From positions 4,614,189 through 4,678,188 of the forward strand of contig CM019230.1 of assembly GCA_009741485.1 (NCBI GenBank): a DNA stretch of 64,000 nt, given 5' to 3'. The notes under the pieces are model-generated. The model was not told where the DNA came from and ran no database searches. It saw nothing but the letters and a program-made list of their open reading frames with translations. A program made the position numbers and the translations under genes. Positions within the stretch are counted from its first letter, which is position 1. Each line of letters starts with the position of its first letter. Source of the DNA: Malurus cyaneus samueli (Eukaryota; Chordata; Aves; Passeriformes; Maluridae). Positions 21,783 to 34,700 of the stretch are shown in pieces.

Positions 21783-24700
21783 TCCCCAGGCTGCCTGTGA
21801 GTGTCAGGGTGGTGTGTCCAACACCTGCCTCTTCCAGCTGAGTCCAAGGAATAATTCCTGGTCTGGAATACTCATTTGCACAATTCCCGTGGCACTCAGG
21901 AGATGTCACTACATTCTCCAGTGCCCATGAGGATCGTGCTGGGAAGAAGAGATCCCTTCATGTGTTCTGTCCCCTCTGCTCAGGAGGATCTGCCAACCCT
22001 CTGAGAGCCTCTCTGCTGAGTTTTTGGGGATCAGGTCCCATTCAGCCTCTGCTCTGTTGAACCTGAACACGTCACAAACTTCAAACCCTGAGTTTTCAAA
22101 AGCAGATCTAACATTTCTCCCTTTCAGCACAGCACTTGTGGAAGCCCACCCCGCCATCAATTAGCTCTCAGTCCTCCCATCGGTTTAATTAGCACACGCT
22201 CACTGCAACAACAGCAAAACCTGCCTGAATGTTGAAAGGAGCCTGCAGAAAAGGCCAGGACAGTGTTATTGTGCTCTGTATCCAGGCATCCCTTTTTTAA
22301 TCCATGCCAGGGCTCAGAAAGGCGTGCATCGGTGGCACATCTCCCGTGTCCTCACAGCTCAGGGAATATTAATAATTCTGAGCATTGTAGCATGGGGTAA
22401 TGACTGTAACTGAGCTTTAATGATGTGTCCTGTCAATCTGTGGTGCTGAGATGTTAATAAGCCTGTCTTTCACATGAAACGAGTTGGAATTCTTTATCAT
22501 GGATGGCAGGCAGGCACTGTGGAGAGCTGAAATAAATATAGAAAAAAATGCACAAATTAAGCGTCGCGCACTTTTCTCTCCATTAAAATGAAAAATATTT
22601 AAAAAAAAAAAACAATCCAAACATTAAACCAAAGCTCAGTTTATAATTTCCTGATGATAAATAGAGTTTTAACACACCCTGACCACAGCATCTTTATGGG
22701 CATTATTTCATTTTCTGTGCCATGCCAAGCCTGCAGCCAGCTGGATGGTTAAGCAGGGCCCTGGTTGTTAACCAGTCTATCAATCAATAAAAGCACATGT
22801 TGAATTTCAAGCCACTTAAGTAAGAAGCCATCAGTCCCTGCAAGTTTAATTACATGTTTAGAAATCATTCTGCATCTAAAGCCAACAAATAAGGCTGTGC
22901 AATTAAAACTACTGAAGTACTCACCACAGGCTGTTGTATTTTCTTTTCTTGCTGAGAACATGTCACAGAAAAGAGGAGATTGGTAAAGTATCACCAGAAG
23001 TGTTCACAAAATTCTTGATATTACTAAGAAATCCAACACTATGCTATGTCTACTGAGGTTAAGTTATCCCTTTTATTTAAAACCAAGTGATTTTAACACA
23101 GTGTGAATGATGTGTTCAATTTAGGGACACTCTAAATCAGTCATGAACACTTCATCCTATCAGGGTCTCTTACATGGTGTTTCAGACCCTATTAAATAGA
23201 AATAAAGAAGCTGAAATACCTCCACTACCTCTTATATTTGTACCTTCATGACTGCAATTAATTTGATTTTGGTGGATGTGCTGGATATCTGTGGAGGTGT
23301 CCAGGCCTCAGATAGTGATGGCAAGTGAATTCCGGAGATTCCTGAGTTCTTGGGGTGTAATTGGGAATGTGTGAGCCATTTCCACAAGCACTGAGAGGGG
23401 GAAGAGAATTCCCATTCCTGGTTCCATCACACCGTGCCCATCCCCAGGTTCAGGGGTCTGACGAGTGAGGCACTCTGTCCTCTCCAAACGAAGAACAGAA
23501 ATTTTTTTCTTACTCATTTCCCCATCATTCACAATTTCAGCAAGAGAGGAGGGAGAAAGACTGAGCTTTGAAAACAAATTGAGAAGTTTATAAGGCTTTG
23601 ATGAAGACCGGACCTTGCCCAAAGATGCTTTTTATTCATGAAATGTTTAAGAGTCAATTCTCTTACTCAGGGCTGGTTATAGATTAAGTTGAATCAGTTT
23701 TGGATACCTTGGGAGCACATTTTTCTTAAAATCTGGGGCTCTTCGATATAGTTTCATTTTTCATAGTGTTTAATCTCTTTTGCTTAACATGACCATATTT
23801 TCTTTTTCCCATAAAATCGACAAGTTATATTATATTGCTTCAGTACCTGTTCTACATTTGGGACTACAAGGCATCCTGCAAAACCGTTGGGAAAGAGGAA
23901 CACAGGTGCTCCAGCTGAATTCCTGAATTTCAGATTAAACATTTTATTCCACACACTCTAATAAAATGTATGCATTTATTCATCAAACCTGGAATTTATA
24001 TTGTGGAAAGGATGCCTACGTTAAAACATTTCTGTCAGTACAAAGCTCTGAAAAATTACGATTTAGGATTTTTTTTTTCAACCTCAATAATCCCATCTCA
24101 CTTATCAGAAAGGAAATAACTTTTCCTGACTTCTCAAAGGAATAATTATTGCAGTGATGTCATCATCAGCTGGCATGGAACAGACAGGAAAATTGAATTT
24201 TCTCATTGTCTCTTGGTCACTCCTACATAAATAATTCCTGCCCCAGCAATCAGATGCAGACGTGGAGCCAGTCCTCACTGCTCTGCCAACCCCACTCAAC
24301 CACTGAGAAACTCAATACAAAAGAACCATTTGTCAGGGCTCCAACGATACAATTCCTTCTAATCTAATCAGCTTTTAATAAATTGTTGTACAAAACTTTC
24401 TTATTTGTATAAGCAAGATATGCAGAAGTGATTATGTTCTCATTTTGCTCCTCCAATCAATCATAAGCTGATGACTTGGGCAAATAATCTCGTTCACGAA
24501 GCAGTGTGGGGTGAGTTTGTGAGGAGAACATCCATCAAAGTCAGGGATATAATTTATAATTTGCTCCCTATGTTGGTGCACTTCCTCTTGCATTAAACTT
24601 TAAAGAAGTTAATGGCAGGATGGATTTTATTCTGCACATCCCTTTTGCTCAGACGTCGCTGATGTTGCGCTGAGATCAGCAGCAGAAGAAATCCCAACAT

Positions 24701-27238
24701 TTCCCCCACAACACTGAGTTTCGATCCTACAGATCTGCATGGAGACCTCTTTGTGGCCAGCCCAGTGCTCCCAGTGCTCCCAGTGCTCCCAGTGCCTCCT
24801 CCTGCAGCGGCTCCGAGGGCACCAACCCAGATTTTCTCAAAGGCTTTAAAGGGGATGCTCAATTCAATGAAAGATAACAAGGAGAACAACCCCTGTGAGC
24901 TGCAAAAATCCATTAAAATCCATTAAAATCCATTACAACCCATTAACCAAAGCTCTGGGCTGTGGCCATGCACAAGCTTTGATACCTGATCCCATCCCTG
25001 GCCCTTGGGATGCTCTCAAGCACTTGAGGGTTTCCCTCTGTGGTCCCTGGGGTGGTTCTGAAATGCTGTCCCTGGCCACAGAGCTCATGGGTTGGTCTCT
25101 CAGGAAGTTCTGGCTCAATTACAGTAAAACTGTGTGCCATTATTCCCCTCACGTGGGCACAAATATTAATTATTGAAACTCACAGGTAAATGGAGTTGGT
25201 TTTGTTGTGTTATTCTGCAATAATATTTATGCCCAATGCCAGCCTCAAACAGTGAAAATGCCAGGGGATGTAAGAGAGTGTGTGCCTGGTTTGCTGAGAG
25301 CCAAAAACCAGAACTCTCTAAACGCAGTGCCCTTGTAAGGGCTAAATATATTTTCTAATTTTCATGATGACTTGCCACTCTAAACGCCGTATTTCTGCAG
25401 TTTCTATAAAATCCATCCCCTCAATCTTTGGAAACAAGGCTTACTCCAGCCACAGTGGCAACAGGCAATCTGCTGCTATTTTCCTTCGTGTCCTTCTGCA
25501 CACCTGGGCTCCAAACAATGCTCCCAATTCACTCTGGGAAATACAAATTTCTCTGCAGCACGAGCGTGGATCATCCTCACTGGGTAACACGGAGGAGTTT
25601 GGCGGTTTCAGCATTAAAAGGGGAAATGCAGAGAGATGCTGGACAAGAATAAGTTCATCAAACAGCCTTTCAAACCCCCAAGATTCAGCAGAAGAATAAT
25701 TAACAATAACCTTTCCCTTTTTCCCTCTCCTTTGGTCTCACACGAGTCAAATATTAGCAGCCAAAAATTTTCATCAGCTGTAAAATATTAGCAAACAATT
25801 TCCCCCTTTCTCTGTGTGCTGTGCAGTCGATTGCAGGAGTTTAAAATCACCACTTCAGAACATTTCACTTTGCACTCACATCAATCATTGCCCAACGAGC
25901 ACCAGGAAGAGCACAGCCCTGAGAATCCGTGGGTTTCTGATGACTTAACAGAAGGGTTTCACATCCTGGCTGGAAAACAAAACAGGGAGAGGCATTTTCT
26001 GAACTAATCCCAAAGTGATGCTTGCAGTCAAATATTTATAAATGCTTATCTCTGCAAATGTTAGGACTTGAGAATGAAAATCAAACAAAAGCCAGGTAAT
26101 GTGGGTCTCATGTGAGCACAGAAACATCGAAACCAGAATGCTCTGGTTAATGCAGGTGATAGGGGTGGGTCAGGAAGAATTAATCTGGAAATTTTATTTT
26201 CCTCCCAGTTTGTAGATTTCTATGCAAAACCTTCAAATAGAAAAAAAAAAAACCAGCTGTTTTTTTTCTATCTTGCTCACGCCAAGCAAGATACAACAGA
26301 AAACAATCCCACCCTGTTCTTCATCTTACTGCAAAACTTAAAATAAACTATTTTTACAGCAATGGGCCAAACCTTTACACTGCTCCACTCAGGACAGCTC
26401 CAGGCTGGGAGGCTGCTCCTGTATTTTAAACAAAATAATGTTTAAATGTTCCTGTGCTCACCAGGATCAACGAAATGAGGAGCAGCCTTGTTCTCATCCC
26501 TCAAACTCTCCTCGAAGAAAGAGTATTTTAAGCCAGACCCAGGCAGTTAAAAGGAGCTGTCAGCAGCAGGATTAAGGATTTTCCCAGGTCAGAGACCTGC
26601 CCTGCTGAACAGAAGAAAGCAGAAATCAGAGCTGTAAGAATCTGAGGCATCGTCTGCGGCGTTTAGGGCTCTGTGCTTAACAAAGAGCCCAGCATCCTTC
26701 CCTGCAGTGTGGGAGGTCTGTCAGGCTCTGTTAAAGCAAGAAAAGTGACATTTGTGCTCCCACAGCCTCTGTCCCTGCGCTCAGAGCTGATGGGATGCAG
26801 CCCGTGGGCTCTCTGATTCTTGTGCCTTTTGTTCTTTCTCGCCGTGTCTGACCCATTTTCCCGTTATGGATATTTCATTGTGGACATTTCATTATGGATA
26901 TTTCATTAAGGACATTTCAATATGGGAATCCCTCCCTCCCTGCTCTGTAAATCCCCCGTGGGAGCAGACACTGGTGATCACCCAGCTGATTCCCTTCCAA
27001 GTCAGTCCACTCCTTATTCCTGCCCCTGGCACTCCAAATGCAGTTTATTTCCTGCACTGAAGTGCTTCTGGATGACAAAAGCACGCTCTGAGTGCTGATA
27101 TTTTCCTGTCTGATCCTTCCCCTGCAGGATCAGCTCCCTTCAGGCTGGCTGGGAACACTCTGGGCTGAGTGCTGCCTCTGCTGCTGCTCTCACCGTGCCC
27201 TGTGCCAGCTTTTCCAAGCCCTGATTCCTGTGCCAGGA
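21783..27238. other. unique noncoding stretch with small tandem repeats
   Basis: No gene recognised. Short arrays: 'cccagtgct' x4 at 24,761-24,795; 'aaaatccatt' x4 at 24,904-24,946; a ~14-bp 'tggatatttcatt' unit x4 at 26,866-26,926. A candidate minus-strand micro-exon lies at 22,925-22,951 (separate entry). 22,350-22,950 and 23,640-24,100 are AT-rich and look conserved-like. 27,090-27,240 has a strong acceptor (CCTTCCCCTGCAG at 27,126) with an open frame after it but no donor. Confidence 0.45.
22925..22951 (-). other. candidate micro-exon, 27 nt
   Basis: On the minus strand, CTCCTCTTTTCTGTGAC and then ATGTTCTCAG lead into a purine-rich 27-nt segment (CAAGAAAAGAAAATACAAC then AGCCTGTG), which is followed immediately by GTGAGTAC, a near-perfect donor. 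TGTGAC can serve as a branch point about 15 nt upstream of the acceptor. The length is a multiple of three and all three frames are open: QEKKIQQPV, or RKENTTAC, or KKRKYNSL. Purine-rich 27-nt cassettes of this kind fit alternative neuronal micro-exons, but no flanking exon is recognised here. Confidence 0.3.
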
Positions 27239-27924
27239 GGGTTCTGCAGCCCTGCCACTCACCTTTTTACCTTTTTTCCTTTTTAGGGTTCTGCAGCCCT
27301 GTCACTCTCCCTTTTACCTTTCACCTTTTTCCTTTGTAGGGTGCTGCAGCTCTCCCACTCTAATTTTCGCCCTTCCCTTTTTACAGTACTGCAGCTCTCC
27401 TAATCTCCCTTTTACCTTTTCCCTTTTAGGATGCTTCAGCTCTCCCACTCTCCCTTTTACCCTTCCCTTTTTAGGGTTCTGCAGCCCTGCCACTCTCCCT
27501 TTTACCTTTTTCCCTTTTTAGGGTTCTGCAGCCCTGCCACTCTCCCTTTTACCTTTTCCCTTTTAGGATGCTTCAGTTCTCCCACTCTCCCTTTTACCCT
27601 TCCCTTTTTAGGGTTCTGCAGCCCTGCCACTCTCCCTTTTACCTTCTCCCTTTTAGGATGCTTCAGCTCTCCCACTCTCCTTTTCACCTTTCCTTTTCAG
27701 GGTTCTGCAGCCCTGACAGTCTCCCTTTTACCTTTCCTTTTTAGGGTGCTGCAGCCCTCTCTCCTTTTCACCTGTCCCTTTTAAGGATGCTTCAGGTCTC
27801 CACTCTCCCTTTCACCTTTCCCTATTTAGGGTTCTGCAGCTCTCCCACTCTCCTTTTCACTTTTCCCTATTTAGGGTTCTGCAGCTCTCCCACTCTCCCT
27901 TTCACCCTTTTTTGCATTGCACAG
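27239..27924 (+). repeat. minisatellite, ~45-bp unit x ~15, splice-acceptor-like
   Basis: About 15 copies of 41-53 bp. Each runs from 'ggttctgcagccctgccact' or the sister form 'ggatgcttcagctctcccac' through 'ctcccttttacc' to 'tttcccttttta'. The two forms alternate in the middle (27,428-27,700), suggesting amplification as a two-unit block. Almost every unit ends in a long pyrimidine tract and TAG|G, the shape of a vertebrate 3' splice site. The final unit ends TTTTTTGCATTGCACAG, and six bases later there is CAG|GTGAGT (donor at 27,931). Open frames across the array on both strands (e.g. 27,431-27,784) reflect the repeat. Confidence 0.95.
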
Positions 27925-30536
27925 GGACAGGTGAGTGTGAGTGGCTCACCCCCAGGGCACAGGGCAATCCCAAACCCTGCTGTAGGAGCTCACTGAGAGC
28001 CAGAGCCAGCCTGGGCTGATAAATGAACCAGAGCCATTTAGGGATTTTGTGTGGGGAAGAACTTGGCCACATCTGTGAAATCCCAGACCAGCTGATAAAT
28101 CCCATCCTGACACAAAATCCTCACCTGGACTTGGCAAATCCTGTGGCAAATCCTGTGGCACAGCTGCCAGGAGAGGTGCAGGAGTTCTGCACTCCACGGT
28201 GGCCTCCAGGATCTACAGAAAGCACAGCCCATCTTTCCCAATATCCAGTCAGATGTATGTGAAAAGAAATATTTATTAACCTAATTTCATCGCTGCATTT
28301 GTGAAACCTACTGGAAAAATGTGTCACAGGAGTCAGAGGTGGATGAAAACTGTGCTTGGCCCACTGCTAAAGCATTGCTGGATTCAGGACAAATTTATGT
28401 TAATAGCTTGGACACATTTTTGGAGTGCAATTCTTATTTTAGGTCAGTTTAATTTATCGAGCAACAAAGGAATTGTTTTCAGATTTACCACGGTATTTAG
28501 CACTGTCAGCTTAAGTTATGGCTGTGCTGGTTGTAACAGGAAATAATTATTCCAACCGTGCCCTAAAATAAATAAAATGCTCTTTTCTATTGTGATATCA
28601 AATGTTTTGCTGGCAAAGGAACAAGAATCCAGGATGAAGACGGGAATTGGTATTCACATTTTCAAGAGGCAATACATTCAGAGCCCAGAGAAATGCTACT
28701 GGTTCTTTTCCATTCCCATTATTCCAAATTACAGCAACACGCCCCAGCTTGCAAAAAACCACCCTTTATAATTCCTGGCCAATGGGGTGAAATTCACAGT
28801 GATGGCTGGATTTAGGTTCAGTGAAAACAAAAACCAGCAAAATCCTAAAATTTCTTTCAAAGCTTCCAATTATTGGCAGCGTCACTCAGGAATTTGCAAA
28901 CAGAAGAATATCAACAGTCCAGGGAACACAAATATTTAAGAGAGGGTAAATATGACCAATCAGTTGTTTTAATTCTTTTTGCCTTATCAGTTTTCCTAGT
29001 TTGCATCACAGTATTTGTGATTTCTCCACCATTTTTTTTTCTTTTTTTTCCTTTTTGTCCTCTCATTTTCATTTGGGCAGAACAGGGTGAGAATGTACCA
29101 GCAAATGCCTTCGACAGCTCCTGATTCTCTCAGCCCTTTTCTCAGACTCTCAAGTCAGAAGAGTTTGTTCTTGCTCTGCTCTGAGACAGAAGAATTCCCT
29201 TTAAAGCTCAGACTTCTTTAAGGAAATGAAAAGAGAGAGTCTGAAAGTGCTTGGCTGCTTCAAACCACAAATCACTCAGGAAAACTCCGTCTTGGTCAAT
29301 CGATTCATCTTAAACAAGGTGACTTGAAAGGAAGGAGTTTGAAGGAGAAGGTCTGAATTTAAGACTTCAATTTTTCCAGTAAAACAGTCTATATTTGGCT
29401 CATCGTGTTGATAGCTCATTGCTGGAGGCAACACCAGGATTTCTGTATTTCTGAGCTAATTTTATATACGTGTCTGCTCATTAATTAGTTTTGCCTTCAA
29501 GCTCCATTTAAAAATATGAGGCTAAAGAGGAGCAAAACTAACATCAGTGTATAATTTATTATAATTTCTGCTTTTTGTTTAAATAGGTCTGAAAAATTCT
29601 GACTGTAGAAAGAACTCCTTTAAAAAAAACGGAGTTAGGCTTCAAGCCATTTTTTTTAATCAAAAGTTCTTTGGTCAAAAAAGCAAAAAAAAAAAAAAAG
29701 TAATCCAGTTGCAATTTTAAAACTCTTTCTTCTATCCACAAATCCATTCTCTGTAAGTCAACTGAGCAATAAAGCCAAAGCAATATTTAGTTACAGGGGA
29801 AATATGAGACCCTGCTCATAATGCTCCTTGCTGTCAGTTTTGGGATAGCAAAAAGATTTCACACTTTTTTTTTTTCCCTTTCCTTTAATTGAAGAGTGAC
29901 TGCCACACCTCCCTTCCAGCTCCCATTGTACTGATTTATTTTATTTTCCCTGTGTAACAGCAGGAACAGCTGATCACAGCCCAGAACCCCAGAGCAGCCC
30001 AATTTCCCTTGAGGATTCTCTGATTTGAGCAGGAATCACAGAAAAATCACACTCTGATACCCTGATACCTGAGCTGGAATGGGATTAGTTTCCTTCTCTG
30101 GAGCTGAATTTGGGGTTTGGGATGAGGATGGTGCAGTCATTGCTGAGGTTCCCCTTCTCTAAGAACTTTCCAGATTTTTTCAGTTTCTGCCAAGGAGCAG
30201 GTGCTCAGGGAGCCACGAGGAGCAGGGCCAGGGCCGCCGTGTGGAATATTTGAGGTGTGGAATATCCTTGTGACCCAAATTGGCCACTGGGATGTTCCAC
30301 ACATGGAGAATCCTGTCCAGGGTAGGAACTGGGGAGAGCTGGCTGGGAGCACTGGTCAGTGCTGGGGATGGGCTGGGCACCCCTGAGTGATTTTGTGGGG
30401 CCCAATTTGTCCTTTTGGCCTCTATTCCTTCCTCTCTTTTCCCTGTTATTTTTATATTTTAAAGAGAAGCAGAATTTTCATAATTTTTTGGGAAATCCCT
30501 CACCAAATTTCTCCCAACATGCAACGATTCTTTGGG
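27925..30536. other. unique noncoding stretch
   Basis: Begins with the consensus donor CAG|GTGAGT at 27,931. No gene recognised. The doublet 'aatcctgtggca' recurs at 28,137-28,160. 28,260-28,600 and 29,300-29,560 look complex and AT-rich. A-run at 29,685-29,699 (15 A), and T-runs near 29,032-29,048 and 29,865-29,873. Confidence 0.45.
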
Positions 30537-30708
30537 TTTGTTGTTTTTGTTTTTGTTTTCTGTTTTTGGTACTGGTTTTGGTTTTGGTTTCTGTCTCGGT
30601 TTCGGTTTCGGTTTTGGTTTTGGTTTTGGATTTGGTTTTGTTTTGTTTTGTTTGTTTGTTTGGATTTTTTTTTTGTTTTGTTTTTTGTTTTTTGTTTTTT
30701 TCCCCCAC
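30537..30708 (+). repeat. T/G simple repeat, (TTTTGG)n with (TTTCGG) variants
   Basis: 172 bp consisting almost wholly of T and G on the plus strand. It grades from (GTTTTT)n through (GGTTTT)n, a patch of TTTCGG/CTCGG units at about 30,594-30,613, then (TTTTG)n, (GTTT)n and (T6-7G)n. Frames on either strand stay open through it (F/G/V-rich forward, K/N/Q/T/P-rich reverse) for compositional reasons. Confidence 0.9.
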
Positions 30709-31143
30709 CAGATTTCACTCAAACTGCTGAGAACCTAAACGTGCACTTTGTACCTGCACCACAACAGCAGCACAGCCCTCACCTGCTGGATCCTCCACAT
30801 CAACCACACACAAATCACACAAATTTTACACACTTTGCACGAGAGGGGAAGGGAGGAGGGAATCAAAAACACAAAGCAAGATAAGATTGAGCACCCTGAT
30901 AGCTGCAAGATAAGATCTGCATCCCTGGGGAGGGCACACAGGCTTGTAAGAATCTGCAGTGGCAGTTTTTACACAAACAATGTTCTCAAACAACTGCTGC
31001 AGCAGTTCTGTGATCAGAGATTATTGAGGTTTCCTATGATACTTGACTTTATCTCCCTGGCTAAGAGACTGCAGCAGAGCCTGAGGCTGCTGGTTTACTG
31101 CAGGCAGAGGAAAGGAAAAAAAATATAATCAGGCTGCAAAGGG
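30709..31143. other. unique noncoding stretch
   Basis: No gene recognised. A plus frame (30,748-31,128, 126 codons) ends with a leucine-rich tail, but I see no family match and no splice signals around it. Confidence 0.4.
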
Positions 31144-31701
31144 ATAAAAAATTACATGCCTGTTATTTTTGTCTTGGTTTCTTTTCATAAATGCTCAGTC
31201 ATGTCAGCTTTAAACACTGCTGCTGCCATCACAACAATCATGGGATCAGTGGTGAGATGAGAAACCAGAACTCTGCTCCTTTGGGAATGACAAACCCAGC
31301 AGCCAAGGGGAAACTGGCTGTGAATGTGGCACAAAATGTGCCCAAAATTCAAGAAATGTCTGATTTAGAGACTGGAGGATGTGGACTGGACTGGAAGAAG
31401 CACCATGAGGCATTGGTGAGGCCTAAAAATTTACATGCCTGTTATTTTTGTCTTGGTTTCTTTTCATAAATGCTGAGTCATGTCAGCTTTAAACACTGCT
31501 GCTGACATCACAACAACCATGGGATGAGTGGTGAGATGAGAAACCAGAGCTCTGCTCCTTTGGGAATGACAAACCCAGCAGCCAAGGGGAAACTGGCTGT
31601 GAATGTGGCACAAAATGTGCATAAAATTTAAGAAATGTCTGATTTAGAGACTGGAGGATGTGGATTGGACTGGAAGAAGCACCACGAGGTGTGGGTGAGG
31701 C
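31144..31701 (+). repeat. tandem duplication, 279-bp unit x 2
   Basis: Copy 1 is 31,144-31,422 and copy 2 is 31,425-31,701, exact period 279 at the shared 'ttacatgcctgttatttttg' (31,152 and 31,431). About 13 mismatches and no internal indel by eye, so roughly 95% identity. Copies abut with a two-base join. The unit looks like ordinary unique sequence and has no transposon ends. Confidence 0.95.
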
Positions 31702-34700
31702 ACAGGAGGGCTGGCAGGAAGGTTTGCATGGCCTGGGGACATCCTCTGTGCCTCATTTCACAGGGTGATGTCACTGCAAGGTGGGGCTCTGCTGAACTGG
31801 ATCAATAATTACCATTGATAATGGCAACATCAATAACCAGAGTCCCATTGGGGCAAAGGTTTGAGCAGCACGAGTTGTTTTCCCTTCTCTCACCAGAGGA
31901 GAAGGAGTGAAGGTGTTGGGGCTCTGCTCAAAGTCTGTCATTATCTGGGAACATCAGCCAGGATTGATTCAGTGGAGCTGCTCTGCTCAGCTTTATCTGT
32001 GCAAAAATGAACATTATCACCCTGAGAACCCCTCTGCCATGAGGGAAACCCCACAATCGCTGTGACACAGCACACCCTGATTTATTTGAGCAGACTCAGG
32101 GCTGGAGACAGTGACACCACTGAACAAAAGATCCCAAAATATTCTGCTACCTGTGCAAGCTTTGCTGCATCACAGAGGGAGAAACCACAGTTGGTTCTGC
32201 AGATCAGAGGGTTTGCAATATCTCACAACACAAAAACAACTGGTGCATGAATTAGGGACTGGGAGGGGGCACATTCTGTTCATTTAAACTGGGGGAGGAC
32301 ATCAGAAGATGAAATGGAAGGGAATGGGATGGAGTCTGGCTCTTAGTAAATAATCTACATGTATTTAATGACTGAGCATGCCTTAGATTCTTAATTTAAA
32401 GCCCCACTCAGAAGGACATTTCTAGGAAAAAACACTGTTACCTCACAGGAGAGGGAAAATTGGGAAAGATAATCCCTCAGCAGTGCTCCCACAAACATCT
32501 GAATTCTTCCTAGCCACCCATCCATTCTTCTTGCCCTAATTACCTCAGAAGGAAAGGCAACCTGGATGTGGGTCAGGAATAAAACCAACAGTCCCATCCC
32601 ACTAACGATGTTTGGCTTTGGAGATGAGATGAAAGATGCCCTACAAGAAGTTATTATTGCTCTTATTTTTCTCTCCCTTCCCCTTTGCTGCTGCCCTGTG
32701 AAAAGATGACAGCTGAAATACTGACTCTTAATAAGAAAGAGCATATTCAGCTCTTTGGGAATGCAGAAAAAAAACTGTGGAACAGAAAACAGGGAGAGTG
32801 GTTAGAGATGGCATAAACCACACAGAGTATGATGCAGTGTAAACATCAGAGCCCCAATGCACAAAATTATCATTTCCCTCATTTAAGTGTTTATCAATTC
32901 ATATTAGGGTGAAATCAGCACTTTGTAAAATCTTCAGTTAATGCATTTTTGCAGTGAGCCTGCATTAGTTTAGGAATTGCATTAAAGTCCATGGCTGAAC
33001 AGGGCTGTTGTGTCTTTGGGACCAGGAGATTTATATGGGATTGTGTCCTTGGTGCTCTCCAGGATTTACAGGAAAAGGGAAAGCAAGGATTCATCTCATC
33101 ATATGCACAAAATCATGAAGAACAATATACAGCAGCATTAATGAAATTTATATACACGTGAAAGCATTAGGGTGCTACATAAAAACCTGCATGCCTTGAA
33201 ATATGGGAAGATTCTGGAAATGACCTTAAAAACATCAAGAGAAAAGGATCTGACCAAGTGAGATGATTCTCACCCATGCTTGTCAGAAAATAATAAATAC
33301 TCTGTTCAGCTCTCAGTGATTATCTGTGAAATCCCAGACTTGATGAGAGCCAGGAGAGAGGCAGCAGTAGGACACAGAATAGTTACCACCCCCAAAAGAA
33401 TGCACTTTTTGGGTTTGTGGGGTTTTCCCTTGTGGCTTCCATATATAAGGAATAGACCAACTTATCTGTTTCTATTCCTGACAGACAGCACAACATTCCA
33501 GGGCAGCTCCAAATGTATTCACCACCCAGCAGAAATATTGCAATAAACCAAGAATAAAATGTCCTTAATACCATTTCCTCAGCGAGGGCTGCGATGTTTC
33601 GGATGCATGCTGAAACCATATGGCATCCTCAGCTTGTTTAAGATTTAAATCTCACATAGAGCTGGATGACAAAACCTGTTGCACACAAATGGTGGTATCT
33701 AGATGACTTTTACTTTTGATTTCATCATTTGTGCATAATTATGCATGTTTCCACATGCCCACAGCAGAGATTATTACACCAGCTGATCAACAGATTCACT
33801 TCAAGTTTAATTTAAAATTTCCTATAACGTTCCCAACAACCCATTATCAAGTTTATTTTTATTTCCATCAGATGTATAATATTACGGAGCAATCCAGCCA
33901 AGCAGGAATTCTTACTGACATCAAAAGGGAGAGTTTAGACCTTCAGTTCCACACAGTTTCTACACGAAAAGATTTACAATTCCCATATGAAAGGAGTGAC
34001 AGCAAATATATTTGGAACTAAAATCCGATGTAAGGCAGCAGACAGAACCCTGTGGGTGCTGCCCCAGGTTCCACAGAGCTATAAGGAAGAAAAAAAATTA
34101 AAAATCTGTGGTTAAGATCTGAGGACTGAGTGAGGGCAAACAAGTAAATAACTTTACTGCAGGATGGGGTGCCATTATCAATAATTATATCTCTGAATTG
34201 TGTCAGAAAGTCACACACACCGAGAACAAAATTTTTGGGAGATTTTCCTGGTGGTGCCGCTCCTTTCTGAGCCTGAATTGTCTGGGACAGCATTTGTGCT
34301 AACGATTTTGACAAACACATCCCCACGAGTGATGCTTGCAATAATGAAATAAAACTGATACACTGGGCTGTGATTTAAGTCAAAAATATTCCCCAAACTT
34401 CCCAAGGCTGCAGGCTCAGTGCATGTATTAGACTGTCACAAAAACAGAGCCTGGTGCTCATGAAGTGAAGCGATAGAAGTTCAGTCCCTGGTGACAACTG
34501 GTGTCAGACAAACTACTGTGCAAAAATTCCTGATTTGTAATGAAAATATGTTTTTATTCTAAACCACAATCGTACTGTACAGGTTAAAAAAAAAAAAAAG
34601 AATCTCAAGATGCACAATTACCGGTGTAGATAAACCAGGATAAAAGTCTTATTTCAGGTTGTGTATCTTCTGTAAAATATTGTGTCATCTCATGGTGCTT

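Noticed and set aside
21371..21841. Three overlapping repetitive plus frames
   Set aside because: All come from the stop-free 20-bp minisatellite unit.
21909..22160. 83-codon minus frame (MMAGWASTSAVLKG...) that looks protein-like
   Set aside because: No known domain and no splice signals at its ends; chance is sufficient.
30387..30884. 165-codon plus frame rich in F, G, V and minus K/N/Q/P-rich frames
   Set aside because: Compositional effect of the T/G simple repeat.
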